This document shows positions 34,030 through 41,179 of a stretch of 48,467 bases of DNA, one piece after another. The position numbers and the translations under genes are program-made. Position 1 is the stretch's first letter. The number at the start of each line of letters is the position of its first letter. Under the pieces are notes generated by a model. It did no database searches. It had not been told where the DNA came from and saw only the letters and a program-made list of their open reading frames with translations. Source of the stretch: CAYZZU01 sp964483105. Lineage in GTDB: Bacteria; CG2-30-53-67. The stretch is from NCBI GenBank assembly GCA_964483105.1, contig CAYZZU010000021.1:1-48467 (forward strand), read 5' to 3'.

Positions 34030-36567
34030 CTACTTGGTGGTCAAGGGACGGACATTCTCCTTGTTCAGGTCGATCGTGGTCCTGAGGGCCTCGAACTGAT
34101 AGGGGAACAGAATGAAATCGAGGGCCGGTTTGACGTTGTTCAGGAAGTGGGAAAGACTGGCTACCCGCATCCTGGGCACATAGACGATATCATTGTTGCG
34201 CAGAGTCAGATTACAGGAAAGATCCCCCTTCTGAAACAACCGCTTCAAATTCACCGGAATGACCTCCGGCTTCGACAGGTCCCCTCGAATCAGTTTCGTG
34301 CTCTGGATCACGGCATCCCCGGTAAAGCTGCCCGCCTTCCCCACGGCCTCCAGAACGCTCATCCCCTCTTTCAGATCATAAACCCCCGGACTTTTGACCT
34401 CGCCGAATACAAAAACCTTGCTGACCCCCTCGGAGGTTTCGGGGACAAAGATCGAATCGCCGGGATAGACCGGAATATCCTGGGACAGATCGGATTGGAA
34501 GATCGCCTTGTAGAGATTCACGTAGAGAGTGGTGCCATTCTTGCGTGTCACCGCCACCTTTTTCAGATTGGCCGTGGGTTTCGGTCCCCCGGCGATCGTG
34601 ATCAGCTCCACGATCCGGGTCGGTTTTTTCAGCGTATACACACCGGGTCCCGTGGGCTGACGAACCAGAGAATTGATCGCCCCCATCACCAGGACCTCCT
34701 GGCTGTGATACTCCTTGACCAGGATGTCCACCCTGGGATTCTTGAAATAACGGCTCAATTTCCGGGTCAGAAGATGATCCAGCTCGGTCATTGTCAGACC
34801 GCTCACCTTCAGATCATCGAGCATCGAGAAAGAAAGAGTTCCATCCGTCCGAACAAGAACCTCATACTCGTCGGCGCTGAACTGCTTCCAGAAAACGATT
34901 TTCAGGACATCTCCCGGTCCGATCCGGTACCCGGATAGGGCCTGGCTTTTCCGAAACGCCTCCTGTCGCTTCTGCTGCTCATCGTTCGGCGCCAGATGAT
35001 CGTCCACCCCCCGGATATGGGTCACCAGAACATCCACGCGCGCGTTCCCCACCCCCATTTCCGACAGGGTTCTCTCCACCGGCCTGTTGTCCGCGAACCC
35101 GGCAGCCGTGATCTTCCCGGAAGCAATCCCGAGTTTTCTTGCCAGAAGTTCGCGCACCTTTTCCGCCCGCGCCTCGGAAAGGGCCATGAGGGACCCGAAG
35201 GCCTTCGCATGCTCCGAAGAATCCGCGTGGCCCTCGACCCGGATCGCCCGGTAGGATCCATTTCCCAGTCTGGACACCAGTTCCGAAAGGACCTTGCCCG
35301 CTGAATTGGAAAAATCTTCACTGTTCGGTTGAAAAGGGATACCGTAACGGGTCACGGCCAGGTAGGGTTTTTTCTCTTCCGTCTTTTGGGAAATCGGAGG
35401 TTGCTTTTTCTTCGCGGCCGGAACGGACCGAAGTCTCCCTTTTCGTCCCATCCACACGTGCACGCCTTCACTGTCGCTCGCCGCGATCAGATCCGGGGCC
35501 TTGTCCCGATCGAGGTCCCCTTCCGCCAGTCCGTAGAAAACCCCGGCTTCAGGCAGTCCTTTTCTCAGGGAAAGCCACCGCCCCCCCCCGGTTCCGAGGA
35601 AGAGACGAACTCCCCCGGAGTCAGCCGAACTGGCCGCCAGGTCCATCCTGCCGTCATGATTGAAGTCCACCGCCAGGATGTCCCAGAAAAACCCCCGGTT
35701 CACCGGGAAGAGGGGATGTGTCCACCCCCCCTTTCCATCTCCATACCAGATTTTGATCCCTCGCTGGTATGTCGTGGCGGCGATATCGGGTCGGCCGTCT
35801 CCATTCAGATCCGAGACGGCGACCCCCCAGAAATTCCCTTTCCGGGCCGGGGATGGAAAGGTCGACCAGGCCCCTTTCCCATTACCGAGGAAGATGTGAA
35901 TCCCCCCCGGATATCCCCAGCCGGTGGCGACAAGATCGGGGTTCCCATCTCCGTTCAGATCCGTCACCGCCACATCCCTGTAGATATGAGCCGAATCCGG
36001 ACCCACCTGCCGGGTCCATCGGCCGGTTCCGTCACCGAGCCAGACCTGGATCCCTCCATCCTGATCCCCGGAACTGTTCGCCGCCACAATATCGAGATTC
36101 CCATCCCTGTTGACATCCGCGCACGTGACGCTTTCATAAGTACCCAGCTCAGTGGGAGCGCTACCCGGACGCCAGTCTCCATGCTCCGTCTGCAGGAGCA
36201 CCACGACTCCTTTGAGGTCCCGCTGTCCCACCACAACCAGGTCCGGTTTCCCGTCGCCGTTCACATCACCGGCCGCGATGGACCGGACATCCCCCCCGAC
36301 GGGAGGCACCGGGGCACTCCGCCAATTCCCCTGACCGTCACCCATCCAGATCGATACCCCTCCAGGATAGAAGGAACCCGCGATCAGATCGGGAAACCCG
36401 TCGCCGTCCAGATCCGTCACGGTCACACAGCGATAATGACCGGCATCGATCGGCCCGCTCTCCTGTGACCAGGACAGACCGCCCCCCCCCTGAAACACCC
36501 CATGGGCACATCCGGATACAATACAGAAACAGAGAACCAGGAAAACCAGGATCGTTCTGTTTGACAT
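34030..36567 (-). CDS. FG-GAP propeller / OmpA-like / Wza-type export fusion lipoprotein
   Basis: An 845-residue lipoprotein (lipobox VSGC, Cys20). Residues 30-377 contain seven FG-GAP/VCBS-type calcium motifs (DLDGDGFPDL, DVNGDGKPDL and so on, at about 52, 101, 151, 203, 253, 301 and 351), spaced about 50 residues apart, which predicts a seven-bladed propeller. Residues 403-516 are an OmpA-like peptidoglycan-binding domain (VEGHADSSEHAKA, LSEARAEKVRELL). Residues 545-625 match the Poly_export domain (YRIGPGDVLKIVFWKQ) and 626-800 two SLBB domains, as in Wza. Wza forms the outer-membrane export channel for capsule or EPS. The first two domains are extra to the family; the order suggests a wall-anchored channel carrying a propeller. 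The start ATG at 36567 follows GGAGAAACTCTC. Confidence 0.93.
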   Translation of the reverse strand: MSNRTILVFLVLCFCIVSGCAHGVFQGGGGLSWSQESGPIDAGHYRCVTVTDLDGDGFPDLIAGSFYPGGVSIWMGDGQGNWRSAPVPPVGGDVRSIAAGDVNGDGKPDLVVVGQRDLKGVVVLLQTEHGDWRPGSAPTELGTYESVTCADVNRDGNLDIVAANSSGDQDGGIQVWLGDGTGRWTRQVGPDSAHIYRDVAVTDLNGDGNPDLVATGWGYPGGIHIFLGNGKGAWSTFPSPARKGNFWGVAVSDLNGDGRPDIAATTYQRGIKIWYGDGKGGWTHPLFPVNRGFFWDILAVDFNHDGRMDLAASSADSGGVRLFLGTGGGRWLSLRKGLPEAGVFYGLAEGDLDRDKAPDLIAASDSEGVHVWMGRKGRLRSVPAAKKKQPPISQKTEEKKPYLAVTRYGIPFQPNSEDFSNSAGKVLSELVSRLGNGSYRAIRVEGHADSSEHAKAFGSLMALSEARAEKVRELLARKLGIASGKITAAGFADNRPVERTLSEMGVGNARVDVLVTHIRGVDDHLAPNDEQQKRQEAFRKSQALSGYRIGPGDVLKIVFWKQFSADEYEVLVRTDGTLSFSMLDDLKVSGLTMTELDHLLTRKLSRYFKNPRVDILVKEYHSQEVLVMGAINSLVRQPTGPGVYTLKKPTRIVELITIAGGPKPTANLKKVAVTRKNGTTLYVNLYKAIFQSDLSQDIPVYPGDSIFVPETSEGVSKVFVFGEVKSPGVYDLKEGMSVLEAVGKAGSFTGDAVIQSTKLIRGDLSKPEVIPVNLKRLFQKGDLSCNLTLRNNDIVYVPRMRVASLSHFLNNVKPALDFILFPYQFEALRTTIDLNKENVRPLTTK

Positions 36568-36629
36568 GAGAGTTTCTCCAAAACAATGAACGGAAGAAGT
36601 AGAGGCTTTAATTGTATGTATTTATTAAA

Positions 36630-36657
36630 ATTTTATCATATAACCCCATTCAGTCAA
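36630..36657 (-). promoter_or_regulatory. Sigma-70 type promoter for the polysaccharide operon
   Basis: On the minus strand TTGACT (36652-36657) is followed after 16 nt by TAAAAT (36630-36635), in AT-rich DNA. Transcription would start near 36623 and give a leader of about 55 nt before the exporter ATG at 36567. Confidence 0.6.
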
Positions 36658-36819
36658 GAAAAATGTATCGGATTATTGGCACTTGGGACAAAGGCTTCAT
36701 CGGAGGTTTCCTGAAAAAACCGCAGGAAGCTTTTCTCCTGAAGGTCCGCGTCAGGCATTCATCATGGTCTGACCGGATCGATCCGGAGAGATTTGCCCCA
36801 GCGATAAAAACTATCGGGA

Positions 36820-36843
36820 TTTCGACACCCGACAAAAAAATGA
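36820..36843. promoter_or_regulatory. Possible activator site upstream of the first sigma-54 promoter
   Basis: TTTCGACACC followed by CGACAAAAAAATGA lies about 130-150 nt upstream of the predicted transcription start. A near copy (TTTCGATACGACAAAAAAAT) lies upstream of the second sigma-54 promoter. Bacterial enhancer-binding proteins bind at such distances. This is an inference from the shared sequence. Confidence 0.35.
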
Positions 36844-36943
36844 TCCGAATCGACAGCGGCCCGCGCAGGACCGGACGGAACCGGGAACTATTTCCCTTTT
36901 GATTTTCAACCACTTTCATCTCACCCTCTCAGAAAAACCTACC

Positions 36944-36959
36944 TGGCATAAAGAATGCA
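36944..36959 (+). promoter_or_regulatory. Sigma-54 type -24/-12 promoter for the PEP-CTERM gene
   Basis: TGGCAT-N5-ATGCA (36944-36959) matches the consensus TGGCAC-N5-TTGCA at all but two positions, including the invariant GG and GC at the correct spacing. Transcription would start near 36970, 57 nt before the ATG. Confidence 0.65.
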
Positions 36960-37027
36960 TTATTTCTTCAATTGAAGAATCTTCACATATTTCATAAACA
37001 CCTCATCACAATGTAAGGAGAGCCGTC

Positions 37028-37678
37028 ATGAAAAAATCCTGCATCGTACTGTCCGCACTGCTCCTTTTCACACTCTCCGGGCCATCCGCCCGTGCATCCA
37101 TCATGACGATCGGTTTCGATTCCTTTTCGGATCATCAGAATATCGCCGGAATCGACCTGGGTGGTGTGACCATCAGCAGCCCGGACCATGTATCCGTCAC
37201 CAATCCACACGGCGTTGTTCGCATCTATGGGAACGGGGGCCTCGACACCGGTTATGTTTCACCCTTGAATTCAATCGGACCTTCCACATGGGAGACGGGG
37301 AAACAACTGCTCCTGACCTTTGATCAGCCCGTGGAGGACGTCTCCATTACCGGCGGAGACATGGGAGGAGATACGGATGACTGGTCGATCGAAGCCTTTG
37401 ACGAACACGGTACCTCACTGGGACTTCTGGATACCGGCGCCTTTGACAACCCGGATCCGGTTTTCCCGCTCGTCACGACCATGGAGGACTACCGGACCCT
37501 GACACTCCAGGCGCAGGGGATTCATTCCGTGGTCCTGACCCAGGTGAACTGGGGGGTGGTCTGGGACAACCTGACCTTTCAGACGGAAGCAGTCCCCGAA
37601 CCCGCAAGCCTTCTCCTGCTGGGAAGTGGAATCACCGGCCTCTGGGTCCTGCATCGAAGAAACAGACACGCGGCCTGA
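37028..37678 (+). CDS. PEP-CTERM sorting domain protein
   Basis: A 216-residue secreted protein. It has an N-terminal signal peptide (cleavage near ARA-S) and a beta-rich body with aspartate/glycine-rich stretches (GGDMGGDTDDWS) but no enzyme motif. The C-terminus is the sorting signal: VPEPASLLLLGSGITGLWVL followed by the basic stop HRRNRHAA. In PEP-CTERM systems exosortase removes this tail and the protein joins the extracellular matrix next to exopolysaccharide. Its divergent position from the polysaccharide operon fits this. The start ATG at 37028 follows TAAGGAG with 8-nt spacing. The body may be a sugar- or surface-binding beta-sandwich, but the family cannot be named. Confidence 0.9.
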   Translation: MKKSCIVLSALLLFTLSGPSARASIMTIGFDSFSDHQNIAGIDLGGVTISSPDHVSVTNPHGVVRIYGNGGLDTGYVSPLNSIGPSTWETGKQLLLTFDQPVEDVSITGGDMGGDTDDWSIEAFDEHGTSLGLLDTGAFDNPDPVFPLVTTMEDYRTLTLQAQGIHSVVLTQVNWGVVWDNLTFQTEAVPEPASLLLLGSGITGLWVLHRRNRHAA

Positions 37679-37753
37679 GAAGAAATGGCCGCTGGTAAAC
37701 AAGAGACCGAGGTTAGAGTAGCGCACTGATTTCAGTAGGGTACCTTCACTTCA

Positions 37754-37836
37754 TGCCTGCCTCCCGGGTTGTGGCTCTGTGCCTGGTTTTATGCAAATAA
37801 TTTCCAGCACAACCCACATGAACAAGGGGGCAGGCA
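37754..37836. repeat. Long imperfect inverted repeat with TGCCTG ends
   Basis: TGCCTGCCTCC (37754-37764) pairs with GGGGGCAGGCA (37826-37836) at 10 of 11 positions. Inside, GGGTTGTG (37766-37773) pairs with CACAACCC (37808-37815), and CTGG/CCAG closes an inner loop. The right end runs into eight T residues. It resembles a REP or miniature inverted-repeat element, and it could also terminate transcription from the PEP-CTERM gene. Confidence 0.6.
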
Positions 37837-37964
37837 CTTTTTTTTCTACTGTCAGCCATTCTGTTTCACTTGTTTCCAAATAGCACCCCCAATTCTGCGG
37901 GCAACTCGTTTTATGCGTGAAAACACGCATCTGCTGTGAAATACCACTCAACATTTTTGTCATT

Positions 37965-37986
37965 TTTCGATACGACAAAAAAATAA
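37965..37986. promoter_or_regulatory. Possible activator site upstream of the second sigma-54 promoter
   Basis: TTTCGATAC followed by GACAAAAAAAT overlaps an inverted repeat, TTTTTGTC (37954-37961) with GACAAAAA (37974-37981). It lies about 86-107 nt upstream of the predicted start of the tetrahaem cytochrome transcript and resembles the site at 36820-36843. Confidence 0.35.
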
Positions 37987-38045
37987 CCATGCATAACTTA
38001 TTGAATATTAAGGATTTATTTCTAAAAAAAACCACCGTCCCAAAC

Positions 38046-38061
38046 TGGCACAACGCTTGCA
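38046..38061 (+). promoter_or_regulatory. Consensus sigma-54 promoter for the tetrahaem cytochrome
   Basis: TGGCAC-AACGC-TTGCA is an exact match to the sigma-54 consensus TGGCAC-N5-TTGCA with correct spacing. Transcription would start near 38072. It needs RpoN and an enhancer-binding activator; no activator gene lies in this window. Confidence 0.85.
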
Positions 38062-38142
38062 GGATGAGATTGCACAGAGTGAATCGGAACCTTCCGGATT
38101 AAGGAAGAAGATCTAAAACCCTGAATTTTGTTCAACACATTG

Positions 38143-38153
38143 AAGGAGGTGAT
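38143..38153 (+). promoter_or_regulatory. Full-length Shine-Dalgarno sequence inside the leader
   Basis: AAGGAGGTGAT is an exact complement of the 16S rRNA 3' end but lies about 90 nt before the cytochrome start. The ATG at 38152 inside it opens only a 9-codon frame (MQPPLEKRR, ending at 38181). It may be a standby ribosome site or mRNA-stabilising element, or it may encode a leader peptide. Confidence 0.35.
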
Positions 38154-38244
38154 GCAACCCCCATTAGAGAAGAGAAGATGAGCGGATAGAATCGCTGAAA
38201 CAGTCATGTAACATTATTATTTTTTCAAAGAAAGGAACAAGATA

Positions 38245-38952
38245 ATGAAAAGATTCATCACTATCATCGCCGCTGTGGCCATGGTCATTGGAATGTCAGC
38301 TTCTTTCTCATTTGCTACGATCGTCGGTTCTCCTCACGATTTCTCGACCGCTTCCTGGAACTTCCGGGGCGAGATCTGCCGTGTCTGTCACGTGCCTCAC
38401 GATAACGAAAGCTCTGATCCTCTCGCGGGTAGCGGAGTTTCCGGACTTCTGTGGAACCACGCGGTGGACAACACCACCACCTTTACCCTTTACGGCGCCG
38501 CCGGCACTTTGAATTTCCTCCAGGGGACCATCGGACAGCCGACCGGTATCTCCAAACTCTGCCTGGGTTGCCATGACGGTACAGTCGCCCTGGGTCAGTT
38601 CGACAGCAACGCCTTCGGGACCGACACCACCCATGCCGGTGTTGACAACACCACCATGATCAGCGATGTGAGTGGCGCCATGATGCCTGCCACACCTGGA
38701 GATCTCTCCCGGACGCATCCGATTTCCATCATGTATGATAACCTGAACGACTCTCTGCTCCATGACCCGAACACCAGCGTCATGGGTTCGCTGGCCTCCG
38801 GACAGACCTACTTCATCAAAGACGTCCTGGACAACGGAATGGTTCAGTGCAGCTCCTGTCATGACGTTCACAATCAAGAGGTTCTGGGCGCCCATCTGCT
38901 CCGCGTGGACAACAGCACGAGCGGTCTCTGCCTGACCTGCCATATCAAATAA
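38245..38952 (+). CDS. Secreted tetrahaem c-type cytochrome, OmcE-like
   Basis: A 235-residue protein with a signal peptide (cleavage after FA, residue 24) and four CxxCH sites (45-49, 106-110, 202-206, 229-233) in a 211-residue mature chain. Conserved surroundings (TIVGSPHDF, CHVPHDN, LCLGCHDGTVALG, CSSCHDVHN, and a C-terminal LCLTC just before the last residues) match the tetrahaem family that includes Geobacter OmcE, which polymerises into extracellular filaments. Eight additional histidines could provide distal axial ligands. It has a sigma-54 promoter and a strong terminator, so it is probably a single-gene, highly expressed unit. The RBS AAAGGAAC precedes the ATG at 38245. Filament formation is an inference from family and size. 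Confidence 0.9.
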   Translation: MKRFITIIAAVAMVIGMSASFSFATIVGSPHDFSTASWNFRGEICRVCHVPHDNESSDPLAGSGVSGLLWNHAVDNTTTFTLYGAAGTLNFLQGTIGQPTGISKLCLGCHDGTVALGQFDSNAFGTDTTHAGVDNTTMISDVSGAMMPATPGDLSRTHPISIMYDNLNDSLLHDPNTSVMGSLASGQTYFIKDVLDNGMVQCSSCHDVHNQEVLGAHLLRVDNSTSGLCLTCHIK

Positions 38953-38984
38953 TGTTGAGGTCTTTGTCCAGATATGGTAACGCC

Positions 38985-39019
38985 AAAAACCCTGTGCCGG
39001 TCACGGCACAGGGTTTTTT
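38985..39019 (+). terminator. Strong intrinsic terminator after the tetrahaem cytochrome
   Basis: A perfect 15-bp stem (AAAAACCCTGTGCCG at 38985-38999 with CGGCACAGGGTTTTT at 39004-39018), a 4-nt loop and a T-run ending at 39019. It separates the cytochrome from the operon that begins at 39202. Confidence 0.93.
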
Positions 39020-39035
39020 AGATTCTTTCCCCATC

Positions 39036-39064
39036 TTGACTTGATTCCGGGAAAATGATATTCT
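39036..39064 (+). promoter_or_regulatory. Sigma-70 type promoter for the cytochrome conduit operon
   Basis: TTGACT (39036-39041), 17 nt, then TATTCT (39059-39064). It lies just after the terminator. The predicted start is near 39071, giving a leader of about 130 nt before the ATG at 39202. Confidence 0.6.
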
Positions 39065-39201
39065 TAAAACGGAATATTCTGAAATTGCATCTCTATTAAA
39101 ATCGGAACTTGCTATCCCAACTTATAAAAGGGAGGAAGATTGTGAGCTCTGTTCGACCTTACCCAGAGCACAAGGCGTGCTCTTTCTTCAGGAGAAAAAA
39201 C

Positions 39202-40425
39202 ATGAAAGGCCAGTCCTTGGTTCCTTCGGGCCGAAAAGGCGGAATCTTGTTCGGAATTCTGATCACATGGGGCGCGATTCTGCTGGGTACCGGATGCGCT
39301 CCGACCCGGCACGAACTGGGCACCCGTTTTTTCCCGGAACCACCCGATCCTCCCAAGATACAATTCCTGGAAAGGATCTCTTCTTCATCCGATATCGAAC
39401 AACGTTCGGCCTTTCAAACCATGGTCACCGGGAACCTTCTCCCCCGACGTTTCGCGAAACCCTACGGCCTCGCGGTCCATGACGGGAAAATCTACGTCTG
39501 CGACGCCCAGCTTCACACGGTTTTCGTGATCGATCCGGCGAAACATTCCTTCACGAACTTCAAGACGTTCGGCAATGGGAAGCTGATCCGGCCCCTGAAT
39601 ATCGCGATCGATCAGGACGGGACCAAATACGTGGCCGACTATAAGAGGCGGGAAATCATGGTGTATGACTCCAGGGACAAATTCATTCGCTCCTTCGGAG
39701 GGAAAAAAGATTTCAAACCGACCGGAGTAGCCGTCTTTCAGGACAGGCTCTATGTCGCGGATGTCCAGAACAATGAAGTCGATGTCATGGACAAGCATAC
39801 CGGCGAATTTCTCGACACGATCGGTGAACCGGGGCAGGATGAGGGACAGTTTTACCGCCCCACCAACGTCACCGTGGACCCGAAAGGAAACATTTACGTG
39901 ACGGACGTCATCAACAGCCGCGTGGAAAAATTCGATCCGGAGGGAAACTATCTTATGACCTTCGGGAAACTGGGGGACCGGATCGGAGACTTCGCCCGCC
40001 CCAAGGGAATCGCGGTGGATCACAAGGGATTTCTCTACGCCGTCGACTCGGCCTTCGAGAATGTACAGATCTTTGATCCCGAGGGAAAACCCGCCCTCTT
40101 TTTCGGCGGGTTCGGCGGCCCGGACGTACCCGGGGCACTCTGGCTTCCGGCCGGAATCACGATCACTTACGATCCGGCGCTTCTCTCCTACTTTGCGCCA
40201 CGCATTCATCCGGATTTCAACGCCAGGTATCTGGTCCTTGTGATCAGTCAGTACGGACCCTCCTACATGAATATTTATGCCTTCGGTGATGCCCGTGAAG
40301 GAAGTCCGCTGGCCAAGGGGGAAGGAGATCCCAACGCATATCACGCAAACCAAAAGGCGGAGAAAAAAGGCACCCAGGGAGAAAAGACAACAAAACCCTC
40401 CACCGAAAAAAAACCTGATCAATAG
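39202..40425 (+). CDS. NHL-repeat six-bladed propeller lipoprotein
   Basis: A 407-residue lipoprotein (signal ILITWGAILLGTGC, lipobox Cys) with about six NHL-type repeats, for example YGLAVHDGKIYVCDAQ, TNVTVDPKGNIYVTDV and KGIAVDHKGFLYAVDS, each ending near an aspartate/arginine strand. NHL propellers are protein-binding platforms. A lysine-rich tail (about 375-407) follows. The start ATG at 39202 has GGAG 7 nt upstream; the frame opens at 39109, but that would bury the signal peptide. It is the first gene of the conduit operon and a paralogue of the lipoprotein at 43232-44356. Its role may be to hold the cytochromes or matrix at the outer membrane (inference). Confidence 0.88.
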   Translation: MKGQSLVPSGRKGGILFGILITWGAILLGTGCAPTRHELGTRFFPEPPDPPKIQFLERISSSSDIEQRSAFQTMVTGNLLPRRFAKPYGLAVHDGKIYVCDAQLHTVFVIDPAKHSFTNFKTFGNGKLIRPLNIAIDQDGTKYVADYKRREIMVYDSRDKFIRSFGGKKDFKPTGVAVFQDRLYVADVQNNEVDVMDKHTGEFLDTIGEPGQDEGQFYRPTNVTVDPKGNIYVTDVINSRVEKFDPEGNYLMTFGKLGDRIGDFARPKGIAVDHKGFLYAVDSAFENVQIFDPEGKPALFFGGFGGPDVPGALWLPAGITITYDPALLSYFAPRIHPDFNARYLVLVISQYGPSYMNIYAFGDAREGSPLAKGEGDPNAYHANQKAEKKGTQGEKTTKPSTEKKPDQ

Positions 40426-40434
40426 GGAAACAAA

Positions 40435-41100
40435 TTGCGAAAAGGCCAGGGCGGAAACCCCAGATGGATCGCGAAGATCCTTCCGATTGTTCTACTCTGT
40501 GTTTTAGGGTGTGATCCGGTCGTCCGGCACAAGGTCCTCACTTTTTTCTTTGATGGGGTCCCTCCGCTTGAGACTTCAAATCACGGACAGGATTCGGCAC
40601 GGAAGAATCAGAAGCGGGCGAAAACGCCGAATGTTCTCAAAACCGCGGGGAAAAAACCGGCGAAAAAACCGGGGATACCGCGGAAGACGGCAAGGAGAAT
40701 CTCCTTCGCCCATCCACCCTACGCCATGAAGATGTGTGATTCCTGTCATGAGGTCCGCGGAAAAGGCGGAGCCCCCATGGGGTTCATGTTCGTTGAAGAA
40801 AAACTGAAACTCTGTGCCATGTGCCACTTCGAGATGTCGCAGGAGGAATTGGGAAACAACTTCAAATGGGTGCACGCCCCGGTCCAGTACGGCGCCTGCC
40901 TGGAATGCCACCATCCCCACGAAACCGATAACCCCCTCATGCTGAAGCGCTGGCCGATCCAGAAGCTCTGTTTCAAGTGTCACAACGCGCAACGTCTCCT
41001 GAAAACAAAGGCCCATTCCGATATCGGTCCGATGGATTGCACCGTCTGCCACGACCCGCATGCCAGTCCGTACCGATATATGCTGAGAACGAAGGAGTAA
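40435..41100 (+). CDS. Pentahaem c-type cytochrome lipoprotein
   Basis: A 221-residue lipoprotein (lipobox VLGC, Cys26) with five CxxCH sites (101-105, 127-131, 155-159, 179-183, 202-206). A basic linker with RHKVLTFFFDGVP after the signal occurs in several outer-membrane-associated cytochromes. The start is TTG at 40435, 9 nt after the NHL stop, with AGGG upstream; no ATG precedes the signal peptide. In a conduit model it would be the periplasmic or surface electron carrier that docks with the barrel encoded next. Confidence 0.87.
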   Translation: MRKGQGGNPRWIAKILPIVLLCVLGCDPVVRHKVLTFFFDGVPPLETSNHGQDSARKNQKRAKTPNVLKTAGKKPAKKPGIPRKTARRISFAHPPYAMKMCDSCHEVRGKGGAPMGFMFVEEKLKLCAMCHFEMSQEELGNNFKWVHAPVQYGACLECHHPHETDNPLMLKRWPIQKLCFKCHNAQRLLKTKAHSDIGPMDCTVCHDPHASPYRYMLRTKE

Positions 41101-41179
41101 CCCCTTTGGAAAGAAGCACTCGGAACATCTCCGGTTCCTATGGAACCTGACACAGTACAGAAAAGGAGTCTTTCTTTAC

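Larger units (their letters stand above)
36568..37027. other. Divergent regulatory region between the exporter and PEP-CTERM gene
   Basis: About 460 bp with a minus-strand sigma-70 type promoter (36630-36657), an A-rich motif (36820-36843) and a plus-strand sigma-54 type promoter (36944-36959). Open frames overlap on both strands (about 36612-36919) but show no family features. I treat this as regulatory DNA. Confidence 0.6.
37679..38244. other. Intergenic region with inverted repeat, activator-like site and sigma-54 promoter
   Basis: About 570 bp holding a long inverted repeat (37754-37836), an activator-like motif (37965-37986), a consensus sigma-54 promoter (38046-38061) and a leader of about 173 nt to the cytochrome start. 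A minus-strand frame crosses the region but is made of repeat and promoter sequence. I see no gene. Confidence 0.6.

Noticed and set aside
36676..36691. TGGCAC-like half element (ATTGGCACTTGGGAC)
   Set aside because: It has the -24 part but ACAAA instead of a GC-containing -12 element, so it is not a sigma-54 promoter.
36612..36919. Overlapping open frames on both strands upstream of the PEP-CTERM gene
   Set aside because: They lack a good ribosome site and family motifs, and they overlap the promoter and activator-like motif.
37670..37692. GCGGCC/GGCCGC hairpin across the PEP-CTERM stop codon
   Set aside because: A 6-bp stem with an 11-nt loop and no T-run; too weak to call.
37751..38053. 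100-codon minus-strand frame
   Set aside because: It is made of the inverted repeat and the sigma-54 promoter region read backwards; no recognisable protein features.
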